NCBI RefSeq assembly: GCF_008831285.2
Contig: NC_045141.1
Span: forward strand, 7,615,353 to 7,679,352
Direction of reading: 5' to 3'
Length of the DNA stretch: 64,000 nt
Source of the DNA: Nymphaea colorata
Lineage: Eukaryota > Streptophyta > Magnoliopsida > Nymphaeales > Nymphaeaceae
Under the pieces are notes generated by a model that was not told where the DNA came from, made no database searches, and was given only the letters and a program-made list of their open reading frames with translations. The position numbers and the translations under genes were made by a program. Below are positions 1-11,853 of this stretch, one piece after another (positions within the stretch are counted from its first letter, which is position 1; each line of letters opens with the position of its first letter).

Positions 1-600
1 AAAGCCGAAGAGGTACTTGTTGCGAAGGCGGGAGCATGAGCTACAGCAAGAGCGAGAGGGGCAATCGATGCTACTGAGGCAGCTGCAGCAGTGATTTCTG
101 GTGGGTTTTATTTGGGCAAAATCAGTTGGGAGGAGGAGGAAGAAGAACAATAACAAGCAAAAGAAAAAAGGAAGGCCGAAGGGGTACCTGGCGTGAAGGC
201 GGAAGCAGCAAAACAAAGAAGGCAGCAACAGCAGCAGCGGCAGCGAGAGAAGGCAGCAGTGGTGGGCCGGTGGCGGCGAGAGAAGGCAGCAACAATGGAA
301 GAGAGAGAACAGTTGGAAGACAACAACTCAGCAAGACAGCAAGTGCCCTCAGCCTCAGGTTTGGTCTGGTTGTCGTGGTCGAAGGAAGAAGGAAGACAAC
401 AAGAGAGCAGACGGGAATAGTGAAACGGGAAGAAGGAAGAGTGAAGACCGAAGGGCGAAGATGGAAGACCGAAGGCGAAGGGTGGTCCGTGGTCGACGAA
501 AGAGCAAAGACGGGAAGAGAGAGAGCAAACGAGAAGAAAGAGAGTCAGCGCCGCAGAGAGAAGTCGGGAAGATGGAGGAAGAGTAAGCTATAAGAGGAGA
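1..600. other. Purine-rich low-complexity DNA with a diverged direct repeat
   Basis: The stretch is dominated by GAA/GCA/GGA runs. Open frames on both strands here translate to Arg/Glu/Lys/Ser-rich or Leu/Ser-rich low-complexity peptides with no recognisable domain. The first 60 bases (GCCGAAGAGGTACTT...GAAGGCGGGAGCA) recur in diverged form near 175-225 (GCCGAAGGGGTACCTGG...GAAGGCGGAAGCA). This is about one 170-base period, so the start of the window may be an old tandem repeat or a duplicated leader of a transposon. I see no gene that I would defend. Confidence 0.5.
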
Positions 601-847
601 CCTCAGTAAAACCCTAAACCGGTGAATCGCTTTTACGAACCGGTTTATATAATTCAACTCGTTATATAACGAGTCGAGTCGAGTTTAAACGAGTTGAGTT
701 CTTTAAACTCGAACTCGACTCGTTTATGGTTTCGAGTTTAACTATGAGCTCAAACTCGACTCATTTATAAATGAGTCGAGCTCGAGCCGAGCTTTTTCGA
801 GCGAGTTCGAGTCGAGCCCGAGTTGGCTCGACTAGTTGTGCAGCCCT
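600..847. repeat. GAGTCGAG-type palindromic repeat tract, probable end of a DNA transposon
   Basis: The tract is made of short permuted units around GAGTCGAG, CTCGACTCG and GAGCTCGAGCC in both orientations, so it can fold on itself. It ends in GTTGTGCAGCCCTA. Subterminal arrays of this kind next to a terminus reading like GCAGCCCTA are common in plant hAT-type non-autonomous elements. That attribution is by resemblance only. No second terminus or target-site duplication was found inside the window. Confidence 0.4.
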
Positions 848-1787
848 ACCAAGTATACCCGGTGGCTAACGCATGGTATTTTTTCTTTCTTTCATAAAGC
901 AATTGGGGTCGGGTCTGAAATAGGGTCCCGACCCGACTCGGGACCTTTAGCGTTTTTTTGGAGAGCACAACGCCTCAGGACCTCAGGTCTCTCTTTCTCT
1001 CGGTGCTTTGGGGAATAGTGAAGGAGACGACGAAGCATGGGAAGGGAAAGGCGGAAGTGAGAAAGGACGTAGGAGAATAACGAGTTGTGGAAGAGGAAGA
1101 AGAAGAGCAGGGGAGGAAGGTGGCGCAGAGAGAAAAAAAAAGGTAACGCCCCTTTACTTCATTCCCTCCTTCCTTCGATTTCTCTCTGCAAGCTTCCTCG
1201 CTCCACAATCTATCTCGCTCTCCCTCCCATGAACTCTCTCTCTGTGCACGCTTCCTCACTCTCGAACTCTCTCTGCTCAACCTGACTCTCTCACCGCCTC
1301 ACCTCTGTTCCCTCTCTTTCAACTGCATAATCTCCCTCCCCGTCTCTCTCTCTGTCCCGTGTTATCTCCCTCGCCCAGACCTCTCTCTTTCAGACGGACT
1401 CACCCTCTCTCTCTCGGTTTCCCTCTGACTCTCTCTCGCATGCTCTCTCACTTTTTCCCTCTCCCAGACGCTCTCCCCTGGCCCTCGCTGACTCCCGCAC
1501 GGCCCCTCCCTCCCGATCTCTCTTGGCGTGCTCTCTTATGCCCTCTCTTCCTCACCCGCTCACTTGTTTCTGTTCTATCTCTCTCTCTCTCACCCGCTCA
1601 CTTGTTTCTGTTAAATTTGCAGTTTGAGGGAAAGACAAAACATTTAAGTTATTAGGATCAAACTTGCACTAGGGTGTGAAAGAAACACCCTTTTTTGGTT
1701 GATTTGATTAATGTACACTCTTGATGGTGTATTGTGAAATTTTTAAATTGCTAATGGGAAAGGAAAATTGTAAATGGCGATGCCTCA
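848..1787. other. Intergenic CT-rich DNA, no gene recognised
   Basis: A short GC-rich piece with GGGTCCCGACCCGAC palindromes near 910-945 is followed from about 1150 to 1620 by a strongly pyrimidine-rich stretch with repeated CTCTCTCTC. The open frames here are Ser/Leu/Pro-rich low-complexity products. A CT-rich stretch can be a plant transcript leader, but no downstream coding exon supports that here. Confidence 0.4.
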
Positions 1788-2626
1788 CAACGTATCTTAC
1801 TATAAGTTCCGTCGTTTTTAAATTTACGATACAATACACCACTTGTATTGCAAACAGGTGGTGTATCATATACATGGGATACACAGCCTATACTGTACGA
1901 TACAGCGAGATACATCCCGTATCACATGATATATGTCTATTTTGAAAAATATGAGGTTAAGACCACCCTTTTTCAAACTAATTTTAAAACTTGCTTCCCT
2001 CTTCATTTCTGAACATATCTAATATTTGAAGGAGGGGGAGATTGTGGCAATTTTCAAAGGGAATAATCAGTTTCATCATGAAATAATCAATTTAAGGGCA
2101 GATTTATGCGTGGATGATTGATTCTTGTTTAGATAAAGAGGGTTTGTATCTTCTATGAAAGATGAAAATGAGAATGAGATGATAAAGATTATGAATGAAG
2201 CTCTTTTCATTTGTTATTTGCATTAACATTGAACAATTTTGTCTTGTGATGTGATGTATAGTGCACGTAAAACTTGGTTTTTGATGTGTTATGGATCATA
2301 TGACTTACTTATGAGTTATTATGTAGATCATATTATAAATCATGTTTCTTGATGTCTTAGTTCATGTTGTGTTGCTATATGATATTATGACCACTTATTA
2401 ATGTTTGTGAAGTAACCTCATACCTATAATAAGCCTGCCATTATGTATAGCATTTTTTTCATTAAAAAAACATAATTTTTATTTTTCTTGATTTATCTGT
2501 TTTTTCTATTTTTCGAATTTTAAAAATAAATTTACGATACACATATGATACATTACAATACTTTACGATACAACGTATCTATTAGCTAGACCGATACAAC
2601 TTACAATACGTTTTTTTACAACATTG
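1788..2626. mobile_element. hAT-type non-autonomous element, copy 1 (left end damaged)
   Basis: The right end reads TTACAACATTG, which matches the terminal inverted repeat CAATGTTGTAA of copy 2 at 52,768-54,031. Long blocks match copy 2 in reverse complement. These include the ATACACCAC...GTGGTGTAT hairpin near 1830-1870, the block around GAACATATCTAATA (about 1960-2095) and the ACGATACA-rich right end. The right flank is GCCTCAAC. The left flank has GCCTCA directly before the element, so a partial target duplication survives. The left terminal bases seem deleted. There is no transposase, so it would need one supplied in trans. Confidence 0.65.
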
Positions 2627-4229
2627 GCCTCAACAGATCAAATTAATTGACTATGCATGTAGTGATGTATTTGGAAAGATTCATGCTTAGTGACCTCAAT
2701 TGTGCAACTCCAGCGTCACTTGGGGCTAGCAAGTGAGAGATGTAAATTGAGGTTTATAATGTGAGGGTGTGCTTTTGATCGAAGGATTGGGGGTAACATC
2801 ATGTTTGACGTTAGGTGCGCGATTGGTGTGCTGAATGGGAGACTTGGGGTTTAGATCAATCTGTATCGACCTTGTAAGGAAAGTTTGAAAAAATGTCCTA
2901 CAACTAGATTGAAACTCTTGGCATTTTCTAGAATTGACATTCTTCAACTTGATAACCCAAATTTCTATGTAAATAGATTTTTAGGGTGCAGTGTGTGTAG
3001 AGAACTTATTGTTTTGAGTTTTTGCAAGTCGACCAGGTACATTGAGCAGACCCTGGGCAATAGGATCTAATGTTGGAGGTGATTTTGGTATTTGTGAATA
3101 TGCACCACAAGTATGACGACATTTCAGGCAAATCCTTGGTTATGACCAAACTGAGTTTGTTTATTGCACTTGCCAAGTGTGGACTATTAGGAATTTAGGA
3201 CCGTTGGATCCTATAAATTTGTGCTTGTTTGAATGACGAGTGGATCAAACATGATTTTTTTTTTTATGAATGAATGAGTGTGTAAAATATATTGATTGTT
3301 TTTAATTATTATGTGATGGCATATGCATGCTAGAAATTATAACTGTCTAGGATAACTTAGGCAGGGTATTGAGTTGAGTACCTCATTGACCTCGTTTGTG
3401 CATTAGTAAACATCCTATCATGATATTTGCTTAGGATAGCTACGAGCCAACCTAGGGAAGACTGAACAACTTTCCTTGGAATATACACTTTCTTGGCGAA
3501 TTGCTCTATCGCTGCAGCATGTTAGATTGTTCTTTTTTCAGGCTACCACGGGAGTTATCTATTGACTGAAAGTCGCTCGTGGTGTGCAAGCGCTTGTGTT
3601 TTGCACCCACATGAACTGTCAATTAAATAAATTGAATATTAATGAATTGAATATGACTAATAAGTGTATTCTTTGTGTAGTTGTGTCTATTGAGTAATCC
3701 CTACATATTGTGGAATATGAAAAAATTGCAGTCATAGTTTATGAGAATACTCGTATGCATCATTATATCAAGGTGATTATGTTTCTTCTATATCTGAGCA
3801 CTTACCTTAGAGGTTAGGGATTTATCTGATTTGTTGTCATACTGTGAAGGATTAGCTTTCTGTTGTTTCATTTTTTCAGGTTTTGGCGAACCTGGAGCAA
3901 CAAGTTGATCAGATGGTTCATTTCACTTTTTACTGGGGAAATTTTGGTTTATAGTCATGCCGGTGCGACATGTTTTTATTCCATTGATGTCTTGTTTTTG
4001 TTTAGGCATCAATGCTTTATTTTGAGGGCATTTTCATCATGAGAGCCATTGATAAATGTGAAGTCATTTTGTATGAACTGATTTTGGTGCATAAATGGAT
4101 TATAAAGTCACCCCATTGTCATTTTGATATGTGTAGCTCTATTTCGTTTGTTGTGTCTTCACATCTTGATGTGTTATGTTGAATGAAAAAAAGATTTGGG
4201 GGTAAAAAGTCAGGGTGTGACCCTGTATG
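2627..4229. other. AT-rich intergenic DNA, no gene recognised
   Basis: Both strands are broken by stops and the only open frames are short (about 60-70 codons), with no recognisable motif. The stretch lies between the hAT-type copy 1 and the first readable part of the gypsy element at about 4230, so it may include unreadable 5' parts of that retrotransposon. No LTR could be matched to the one starting at 9579. Confidence 0.4.
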
Positions 4230-4631
4230 CATCATAAAACATTGACTCCGGTTCAGCAAAAATGGGTTTTAAAACTTTTAGGAAATGAATTTGAAATTGT
4301 GCACAAAAAAGCAAAGGAGAACTCAGCTGCGGATGGACTATCCAAAAAATTTTCCCTAGAAGATAAAAAAAGGGCAGGAAATGGGCTGCTGCACACCCTT
4401 ATCTGACCGTTGTTGCAACTATAGGAGAGGTTAGAGCTGAACATCATGACTCCAGCTTGGTACAAGAAAAGAGAAGACAACTAGAAACTGCACGAATTTA
4501 GGGCTATGGGTACAAGTGCGAACTGTACCTACATTACCAAGGTCGGGTCGTGCGGGGTGTAGATGCAGGTGTCGGAGCGACACATCTCAAAAAATTTGGG
4601 TGCGGCGGTGCAGCAAAGGTATTTATTATTA

Positions 4632-4644
4632 TAATATATATATA

Positions 4645-4682
<38 letters not shown>
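4632..4682. repeat. (AT)n/(GT)n microsatellite
   Basis: An alternating AT and GT tract sits in the left subterminal region of hAT element A. Confidence 0.9.
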
Positions 4683-5074
4683 ACAACAAATCATCTATAA
4701 AGCACAAAATTATCAAATAACTGAATCAAAATTGTAATTTGCAAATCATGATATCATTATCAATCATCATAGGTTTCTGGAATGAAGAAATAGAGCTCTG
4801 ACGAACATCAGACCGTGATGATGACAGAGGAATAGGAGTAGCAGGAAGACAGTTTCCTTTAAAAGAGGGTATCAAGTTCGACTTCTGGCGCGTTCGCCTC
4901 ATCGTCTGCTTTCTTCTTCGTCTTCTCTCACGCACGGCGGACCATCAACCACGCACGGTGGCCGGCGACCACGCACTGCGACGGCAGGCGGAAGACCACT
5001 GCAGGCGACGGTGACAACGGACGATCTCCGGCGACGGTATTCGGGTATTTGCTTGTTTTTTCTTCTTTTTCGTT

Positions 5075-5255
5075 CGTCTGCTTTCTTCTTCATCTTCATT
5101 CACCGGCGATTGGCGAAGGCAGGCGGACGTTCTCCGGCGACGGCAGGTGGTGATTCTCAGGCGGGCGTCTGTTTTCTTCTTCATCTTCATTCCAACGATC
5201 GGCAACGGTAGGCAGACGTTCTCCGGCGACGACAGGTGGTGATTCTCAGGCGGAC
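5075..5255 (+). repeat. ~90-bp tandem repeat in the transposase leader
   Basis: Two units with a period of about 89-91 bases are visible. CATCTTCATT occurs at 5091 and 5182, GTTCTCCGGCGAC at 5129 and 5218, and GATTCTCAGG at 5152 and 5241. A third, shortened unit starts at about 5256. The repeat is GC-rich and lies upstream of the transposase start codon in hAT element A. Similar CGCCGCTG-rich DNA is present in the non-autonomous copy at 22,466-23,617. Confidence 0.8.
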
Positions 5256-5541
5256 GTCTGTTTTCTTCATCTTCTTTTTTGTTCGTCTCTTTTTTCTGTT
5301 CCCTGTTTTTTCTTCCCTCTTTTTTGTTCGTCACGTTTTGAACGACTAACATTTTTGTTCGTCTGCTTTCTTGTTCACGTTTTTTCTGCCCTCTGTTTTG
5401 TTCGTCACATTTCCACTTTCATCTTTGTTTGTGCTTCAGCTCAGTTGAGCAGTAAATTCGCGCTTAGCTTTTGGATACAACTCGTGTCTTTTTTTCTGAA
5501 ATGTGTTGATTTCTTGCTAGGTGTTTTTCATAGAAGTTGTA

Positions 5542-7750
5542 ATGGCTGATAATGGAAGAGAAACGCTGCCTACAAGTGGAAGTGGAAATGTAGCAAGCAG
5601 CAGTAGTAGTGTTAATACCGCTGCAGTAGAGAAGGATAATCCATCTCAGCCTCTTTGGCGCTATGTGAAAAAACTAGGAAAAGGACCAGGTGGTGGTTGG
5701 AATGTAATTTTTTCTTGCAAATTTTGTAATATGATGTTCACTGGCTCTTATACACGTTGCAAGGCACATTTGTTGCATATCTCAGACATTGGAATTAGAC
5801 CATGCCCAAAAGTTACTAACGAGGAGATTAAGATATTCAAAAAAGAACAGGATGCAGCTGAGACGAAGAAGTCTTCAGCCAAGTCAAGTGAACTATCTGT
5901 TCCCCTTTATGCTATTGAAGAAGATGAAGATACTTCAAAGAAAAGAAAAAAAAATGTGGCAATTGGAGCTACCAAAACATTAGCACAAGCATTTAAAAAT
6001 ATGGGAAGGGCAGAGATGGATAGAAGGATCAGAATGTTCTTTTTTGCATGTTCACTTCCTTTTAATGTAGCCAGAAGTCCTTATTGGAAAGATGTTGTTA
6101 CAAGTTTGGCTAATTGTAGTTTGAGTGGTTATGTACCCCTGATTTCAGAGAAGTTGAGAACAATAATTCTTGCAGAAGAAAAGGCAAACATTGAAAAATT
6201 ATTAGAGAAGAAGAAATTTTCTTGGATACAATATGGAGTATCCATTGTTTCTGACGGGTGGACTGATATACAAAGGTGGCCACTGATAAATTTTATTGCT
6301 TATTCGCTTGATGGACCAATCTTCTTGAAATGTGTTGATGCATCTGGGGAGTATAAAGATGTTGAGTATTTAAAAGGGCTATTTATAGAAGTCATCAAAG
6401 AAGTGGGTGAACATAATGTTGTGCAAAACTGCAAATAATTACTGATTATGCTCCAGTTTGCCAACGAGCAGAGATGAATTTGGCAAGTGATCCTAAGTAT
6501 AGTCTCATATTCTGGACTCCTTGTGTGGCGTACAGTATAAATCTAGCACTTAAAAGTATTTGCAACCCATCAAAAGATGATCCAAATGCCGGTTTGTTGT
6601 GTTCATGGATTGTTGAAGGTAGCAAAGGCTCGTTTTGCATCCATTATTGTAATGATAAAAAGAATAAAGCAGGTCAAACATGCATTAACACTTATGGTGA
6701 CTGACAATGATTGGGAGTTTTATCGGAGTGATGACATTGTGAAGGCTCAAGAAATTAAAAAATGTATTTTAGATGATGAATGGTGGGATAAAGTTACATA
6801 TTTTCTGCAGTTTACAAAGCCTATTTGGCTGATGTTGAGAGAAGTTGATAAAGAAGGGCCCATGCTTCATAAAGTTTATGATATGTGGGATAACATGATT
6901 GAAAAAATTCAAAACATCATTTTTAGACATGAGAAGAAGAATATTCCACTTGATGATTTTGAGTTTTTTGATCATGTGCATAAAATTTTAGTAAGAAGAT
7001 GGAACAGAAGCAATAACCCATTGTATGGCATACTCCTTAAATACCAAATATTATGTGCAAACATGGTTGGCAGGAGGTACTGGTCGTGTTCCTCCTAATC
7101 GAGATCCTGAAATATCAAAAAATAGGGAGATATGTTTGGGAAGACTATATTTTGATTCTCATTGGTTGAAGATAATTAATTCTGAGTTTGCGAGCTTCTC
7201 TGGTGGAAGAAATGATTCAATACAAGCTGCAATGGCAAGGGATGAAAAAGATCCTGTTAATTGGTGGTTGTGTTTTGGAGCATCGACACCAAATCTCCAA
7301 CAACTTGCATTGAAGTTATTATCTCAACCTGCAACCTCTTCATGCTGTGAAAGAAATTGGAGTACTTATTCTCAAATTCATAACATCAAGAGAAATAAGC
7401 TAACTAGTAAGCGAGCAGAAGATTTAGTTTCTGTCCACTCCAACCTACGCTTACTTTCACGTACTTCAGATGATTACAGGTATTTCTTTCTTTTTGTATA
7501 TTTGATATGTATACATATAATATATTATGTTGGTTGTTTAAAGTTAATATTAACTTAAATCATATTTTGATTTTGTTGCAACTTGCAATTCAGGATCATC
7601 CAAGTATTGGGATGTTAATCCAGAGGACATTGACGTGGACCTTGAAGGAGAACATGATTTGCATGCTCTTAATATGGATCTTACAGAACCTGTTGTTCCT
7701 TCTAATCTTGATGATGCGACTGAGGAGAATGAGAATCAAGAAAGCTGATG
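5542..7750 (+). pseudogene. hAT transposase with zf-BED, DUF659 and dimerisation domain, frameshifted
   Basis: Start chosen at ATGGCTGATAATGG (5542). The first open part (to 6438) has a BED-type zinc finger (SCKFCNMMF then CKAHLLHI, about residues 60-90) and a DUF659-type region ending SIVSDGWTDIQRWPLINFIAYS. Near 6430 a one-base shift moves the reading frame to IITDYAP and then IFWTPCVAYSINLALK. A second shift near 6600 leads to the middle part (6577-7020). A third near 7025 leads to the C-terminal dimerisation region, WWLCFGASTPNLQQLALKLL...SSCCERNWSTYSQIH. A possible intron (GTATTT at 7480 to TTCAG at about 7592) precedes an acidic tail ending NENQES. The domain order is that of active plant hAT transposases (cut-and-paste, nuclear). 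With at least three shifts this copy is very likely dead. Confidence 0.85.
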
Positions 7751-8241
7751 TATTTTGAATGTTAATTATGCGACTGAGAAGAATGAGAATCAAGACTGAT
7801 AAACTTTGGAATATGAATTATGATTTATGAATATGTTATTCTGTTTGAAATTTTTTGACAAATATATGTATATGTGCATGTGTGTGTATGGCCGTACCCC
7901 CGCACCCAAGTTTTTTAAAAATGGTCTGTACCCGCACCCGCACGGGAAACAGAGAGCAGCAGGAAGAGGCGAAGGGCACGATCTCGTGCCCTTAATCAGA
8001 TTTTGTTAAAAATAAAAAAACCCCAAAAAATGGAGGGAAATAGTCATGGTGCGGTTTGACCGCACCCGACTCGCATCAAACGCGAGTCGTGTGCGCATCC
8101 AAACTTGACTATTTTAGTCGGGTGCAGCTGACCGCACCCGACTCACTGTAGACTTAGTTGGGTACGAATCTGGGTTGCACCCGCACCCGCGTCGAAGCGA
8201 CGCGAGTGCGGGTCCAAAAACGACGCACCCTTGTGACTTAG

Positions 8242-9545
8242 GGTCTATCATCTATGTGCCACCAACTTCTTCTATTGTACAACTGCTATTAGAATTATAT
8301 CATGATGGAATTGAGGCTGGGCATCAAGGAGTAGGGGGAACATATAAACGGCCGAGACTAACCTTTTATTGGCTGGGGATAAAAAAGGATATCAGAAAAT
8401 GCATGCAGTCGTGTGGCACTTGTAAAAGACAAAAATATGAAAGACTACGGCCCGTTGGACTCTTCCAGCCCTTGTCCATACCAGAACGAATTTGGGAGGA
8501 TAATCTCTCTTGATTTCATTGAAGGGCTACCCAAATCAAAAGGGAAATCAGTCATTCTGGTTGTGGTGGACAGACTCTCAAAATATGCCCACTTTGTGGC
8601 ATTGGCCCACCCTTACACAGCAAAGGAAGTGGTGAGAACCTTCCAAGATCACGTTGGGAAGTTGCATGGAAGGCACAGGTCTATTGTAAGCGATCAAGAT
8701 TCTGTGTTCCTAAGTCATTTCTGGCAGGCCTATTTTGAACTGCAAGGAACCAAGTTACACATGAGTACGGCTTGCCATCCTCAAACGGATGGTCAAACGG
8801 AGGCTGTAAACAAGATTTTGGAGACATACTTAAGGTGTTATGTGAGCATCAACCGCATAATTGGACATGTTATCTTGCTTGGGCGGAGTTCATATACGAT
8901 ACCACTATTCTCTCATCAACTAGAACGTCTCCATTCCAAGCAGTTTATGGCAGGCTGCCGCCTGACTTGCGGAGGTTCCATCCCTCTACGCAAGTTCTTG
9001 GTGATGTAGACGTGCAACTGCTGTCTAGAGATGAGGTAATTCAAATTCTCAAGACCAACTTCGCTGCAGCTCAGAACAAAATGACACAACAATATAACAA
9101 GCCCCATCGAGAAGTGGAGTTAATGGTGGGCGATTGGGTATACCTCAGAGATTTTCCCCTTGGGCAAGTACAACCAAAGACAGACGGAGTTGACAAGTTC
9201 ACGACTCAGTACTAAGGAGTCAGGACCTTTTTGCATCATGGAATGAGTGGGAAAACTGGCCTACAAATTTGCAGCTTCCCCCTTATACAACAATCCACCC
9301 AGTCTTCCATGTCTCACATCTAAAAGCCAGTCACATTGCCTCAGACCAGTTAGCTGTAGACAGACCTCCCCCTCAAGGACCTGATGATCCCTTGTTTCCC
9401 TTTCGAATGTTACTGAAGAGAAATGTAAAGAAAGCTGGGAAATTGGTGACACAACTGCTAGTGGAATGGCAGGGGGCTGAAGCTGTTGATACCACATGGG
9501 AAGAAGAAGAGCAGCTAAAATTGTTGTTTCCTACATTTACACTTT
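8242..9545 (+). pseudogene. Gypsy-1 integrase and chromodomain-like tail, frameshifted
   Basis: Order of domains: an H2C2 zinc finger (HDGIEAGHQG...CMQSCGTCKRQ, about 8300-8440); the integrase core with the first Asp in SLDFIEGLP, the second in IVSDQDSVFL and the Glu in [12 protein letters not shown] (about 8505-8830); the GPY-side region with GDWVYLRDFPLGQ (about 9130); and a chromodomain-like end, LLVEWQGAEAVDTTWEEEEQLKLLFPTF (about 9455-9545). Frameshifts are needed near 8510 and 8840, and a stop occurs near 9214. The family inserts retroviral cDNA into chromatin, but this copy cannot make the full protein. Confidence 0.85.
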
Positions 9546-9578
9546 GAGGATAAGGTGTCTTTCAAAGGGTGGGGAGAT

Positions 9579-9721
9579 TGTTAGTGGTAGGAAATTAGGG
9601 AACCGTAGAGCACCTCTTAGTATTAATTGATAAATGCTTTATAATCACCCACTGGGTCTGATTTATTGCCTGCTTTTATACTCTTATCGTCAGCCATGGA
9701 TATCTTGAATATAAAGAGAAC
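9579..9721 (+). repeat. Gypsy-1 3' LTR, left part
   Basis: The LTR begins TGTTAGTGGTAGG directly after a purine-rich tract (AAAGGGTGGGGAGA). It runs into the hAT copy at 9722. Its right end is not recognised beyond that insertion. Confidence 0.55.
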
Positions 9722-10437
9722 CTATGTAACACGGAAGGAGTACCCGCACGGTACCGGTACGACACCGGTACCGGTGCGGCCTCGGGTGTAGTGTTGACTG
9801 CACCGGGTACAGTCAATGTACCCGGGGTCATTTTTGACCATTTTCGGACTCGGTCAACTTTGATCGAGTTCAAAATTGTCCTGTTTTTCATTTTAACGTT
9901 TTTTTCATTTTAACGTTTTTTACCATTTTCACGTTAAAATTATCGAAAACCCTCTTAAACGACGATGGCTCTTCTTCGTCTTACCCTTCACCAACACACG
10001 AACGGCGAGTGGCGACGGCAGGTGGCAAATGGCAGGCGGCGAACGCTGTTTTCTTCATTTTTGATCGAGCTCCGTTCTTGTAGAGTGTTAGAGAAAGAAG
10101 AAGAAGAAGAAGAAGAAGAAGACTACTGTTTTTGGTCAACTGAGTTTTGGATTTTGTGGGGTCGATCGGAAGGGTTTCTCTGCAAGTAACTATTCTCTCT
10201 CTCTCTCTCTCACCGTTCCCTTGTAGGATATATTTTGGTTTAATTTGTGGTTCAGACGATACCTTGGATTCCTTTTAGTGTTTTGATCCAGCTGGTTTTC
10301 AGTTTTATCTTTTCCTTTTCGTTTTCCTTTCCTTGTTTTATTTTCTTTTTCGAGTTCGGTGTTCTAATTGTTATTTGCTCTATGTAGTTGGAACAAAATA
10401 AGCCAGAGAAAAGGACGATGGCCTTGAGAATCCAGTG

Positions 10438-10488
<51 letters not shown>

Positions 10489-10552
10489 CAGCCCCCTAAA
10501 GTGCCTCTCATGTTAGCAGCCGAATGCAATAGAAATCTTTGAGAATCCAGTG

Positions 10553-10592
<40 letters not shown>

Positions 10593-10841
10593 CAGCCCCC
10601 TAAAGTGCCTCTCATGTTAGCAGCCGAATGCAATGGAAATCTTAATGGCTATAAATTTTGAATCATGATTTATGAATATGTTATTTCTGTTTCTAATTTT
10701 TTGATATATATATGTGTGAATATGTTATTCTGTTTGAAATTTTTTGACATATATATATATATGTGTGTGTGTGTTTACGGCCGTACCCCCGCACCCAAGT
10801 TTTACCGGCACCGGACCCGTACCCGTACCCATGTGATATAG
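9722..10841. mobile_element. Non-autonomous hAT copy B with 8-bp target duplication
   Basis: Termini are CTATGTAACACGG on the left and, in reverse complement, CTATATCACATGGG on the right. They are flanked by AAGAGAAC (9714-9721) and AAGTGAAC (10,842-10,849), seven of eight bases identical, as expected for hAT insertion. Right-end sequence (TATTCTGTTTGAAATTTTTTGACA, then GGCCGTACCCCCGCACCC) is almost the same as in element A. It encodes no transposase. The open frame at 9965-10,189 is a short product with a poly-Glu run and is not convincing as a gene. Confidence 0.85.
10427..10647 (+). repeat. Tandem duplication of ~115 bp carrying (AT)n
   Basis: GAGAATCCAGTGCTT, a run of (AT)n, and CCTCAGCCCCCTAAAGTGCC through GCCGAATGCAAT occur twice in a row. 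The (AT)n runs differ in length (about 45 and 34 bases). The unit lies inside hAT copy B. A smaller duplication follows at about 10,677-10,750 (two copies of GAATATGTTATT...TTTTTTGA). Confidence 0.85.
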
Positions 10842-10849
10842 AAGTGAAC

Positions 10850-11049
10850 ATTGCACAACGAAAGAAATGAGCCTGCAATGTAGAATAGAATGATGCACTG
10901 ATCTGTCCTTATTCACAAGTTAGATATCACCGACCAAAACTATCACAAAACTGTCCAGCCGAGTCCCCAACTATTGATTGCAACATAAATATTCAAGACA
11001 AGAGATCATAACTTCCAATGACTCAGAAATATGTCTGATTTCGTAACAG

Positions 11050-11121
<72 letters not shown>

Positions 11122-11853
11122 TAAGTTTGATCTCATCAAACAGAGAGTAGCAGATGCAGCCACAAAGAAACACGAATATGAATTCATCAACCTCATAACA
11201 TTACCACAGCCAACGGCAGGAGTTAAATGACATCAAACTTTACCATAGGAGACGACAGATCCACCATCAACGACTGATATAGAGGCTTCAAATTGCATTC
11301 CTTGAACAACAACAATCAACAACCGAGACATGAAGGCTACTTACTAGATTTCAACGACAACTGGAGCAGCATTTACTCCTCACGTCGACACCAACAACCA
11401 TCAATTTAAGTAGTAAACGTGATCTAGGGCATCTAATCTCAGTCGGAATTAGATTTCTGATCAACCACACGCAACTGCCTCTTAGGGCATGCTACTAGGA
11501 TCAGTGAGAAAAAAATGAGTAGAAGAAGAAGAGAAGAGGAAAGAGAGAAGAGGATCCATAGCCTTGCTGACACGGCAGAGCCAGAATTTCTTTTAAAGGG
11601 GGGCCAAATAGTATTTTCTAAATTTGTACAGGGATTGAACAATATTTTCAGAATTTTTATATATGTCAAATTAAAAATTTTCAAAACTATGAGCATAAAT
11701 TTTTTTTTCCAAAATGTGAAAAAAGAGGGGGGGGGTGCATGGCCCCTGCCAGCACCTCCGCCCCCTCATGCCCCCCCTTCCCTCTTTCCCCTCTGCCCCT
11801 GCCTGCTGGTGTCAAGCAGTTCTCAGAACTCAGAAGGACTGGCTCTAATACGA
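10850..11853. other. Intergenic DNA with long (AT)n tract
   Basis: No gene is recognised. A (AT)n tract covers about 11,054-11,120. From about 11,575 to 11,770 the sequence has a repeat-like form (CAGAGCCAGAATTTC, GGGGGGCCAAAT, then GGGGGGGTGCATGGCCCC) that resembles widely dispersed plant repeats, but I cannot name the family. Confidence 0.4.

Larger units (their letters stand above)
4529..8241 (+). mobile_element. hAT element A with degenerate transposase
   Basis: Ends read CTACATTACCAAGG on the left and, in reverse complement, CTAAGTCACAAGGG on the right. These match the termini of the related non-autonomous copies at 9722-10,841 and 22,466-23,617. The right 350 bases (GGCCGTACCCCCGCACCC block) closely resemble the right end of the copy at 9722-10,841. 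The body holds a BED-finger hAT transposase (5542 to about 7750). A clean 8-bp target duplication is not visible (left AACTGTAC, right GGTCTATC), which suggests an old insertion or a rearranged flank. Confidence 0.8.
4230..9721 (+). mobile_element. Ty3/gypsy chromovirus remnant (gypsy-1), split by a hAT element
   Basis: Two pieces belong to one retrotransposon. Piece 1 (about 4230-4528) encodes an RNase H C-terminal region: LTPVQQKWVLKLL, then HKKAKENSAADGLSKK. Piece 2 (8242-9578) encodes the integrase zinc finger, integrase core and a chromodomain-like tail. It is followed by a polypurine tract (about 9563-9577) and an LTR that starts TGTTAGTGG at 9579. Gag, protease and reverse transcriptase are not readable upstream. 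The pieces are separated by the hAT at 4529-8241. The LTR is cut at 9722 by a second hAT copy. It is several frameshifts away from coding capacity. Confidence 0.8.

Noticed and set aside
126-593. 155-codon + open frame as a gene
   Set aside because: Purely low-complexity Arg/Glu/Lys/Ser composition on purine-rich DNA, with equal-sized frames on the other strand.
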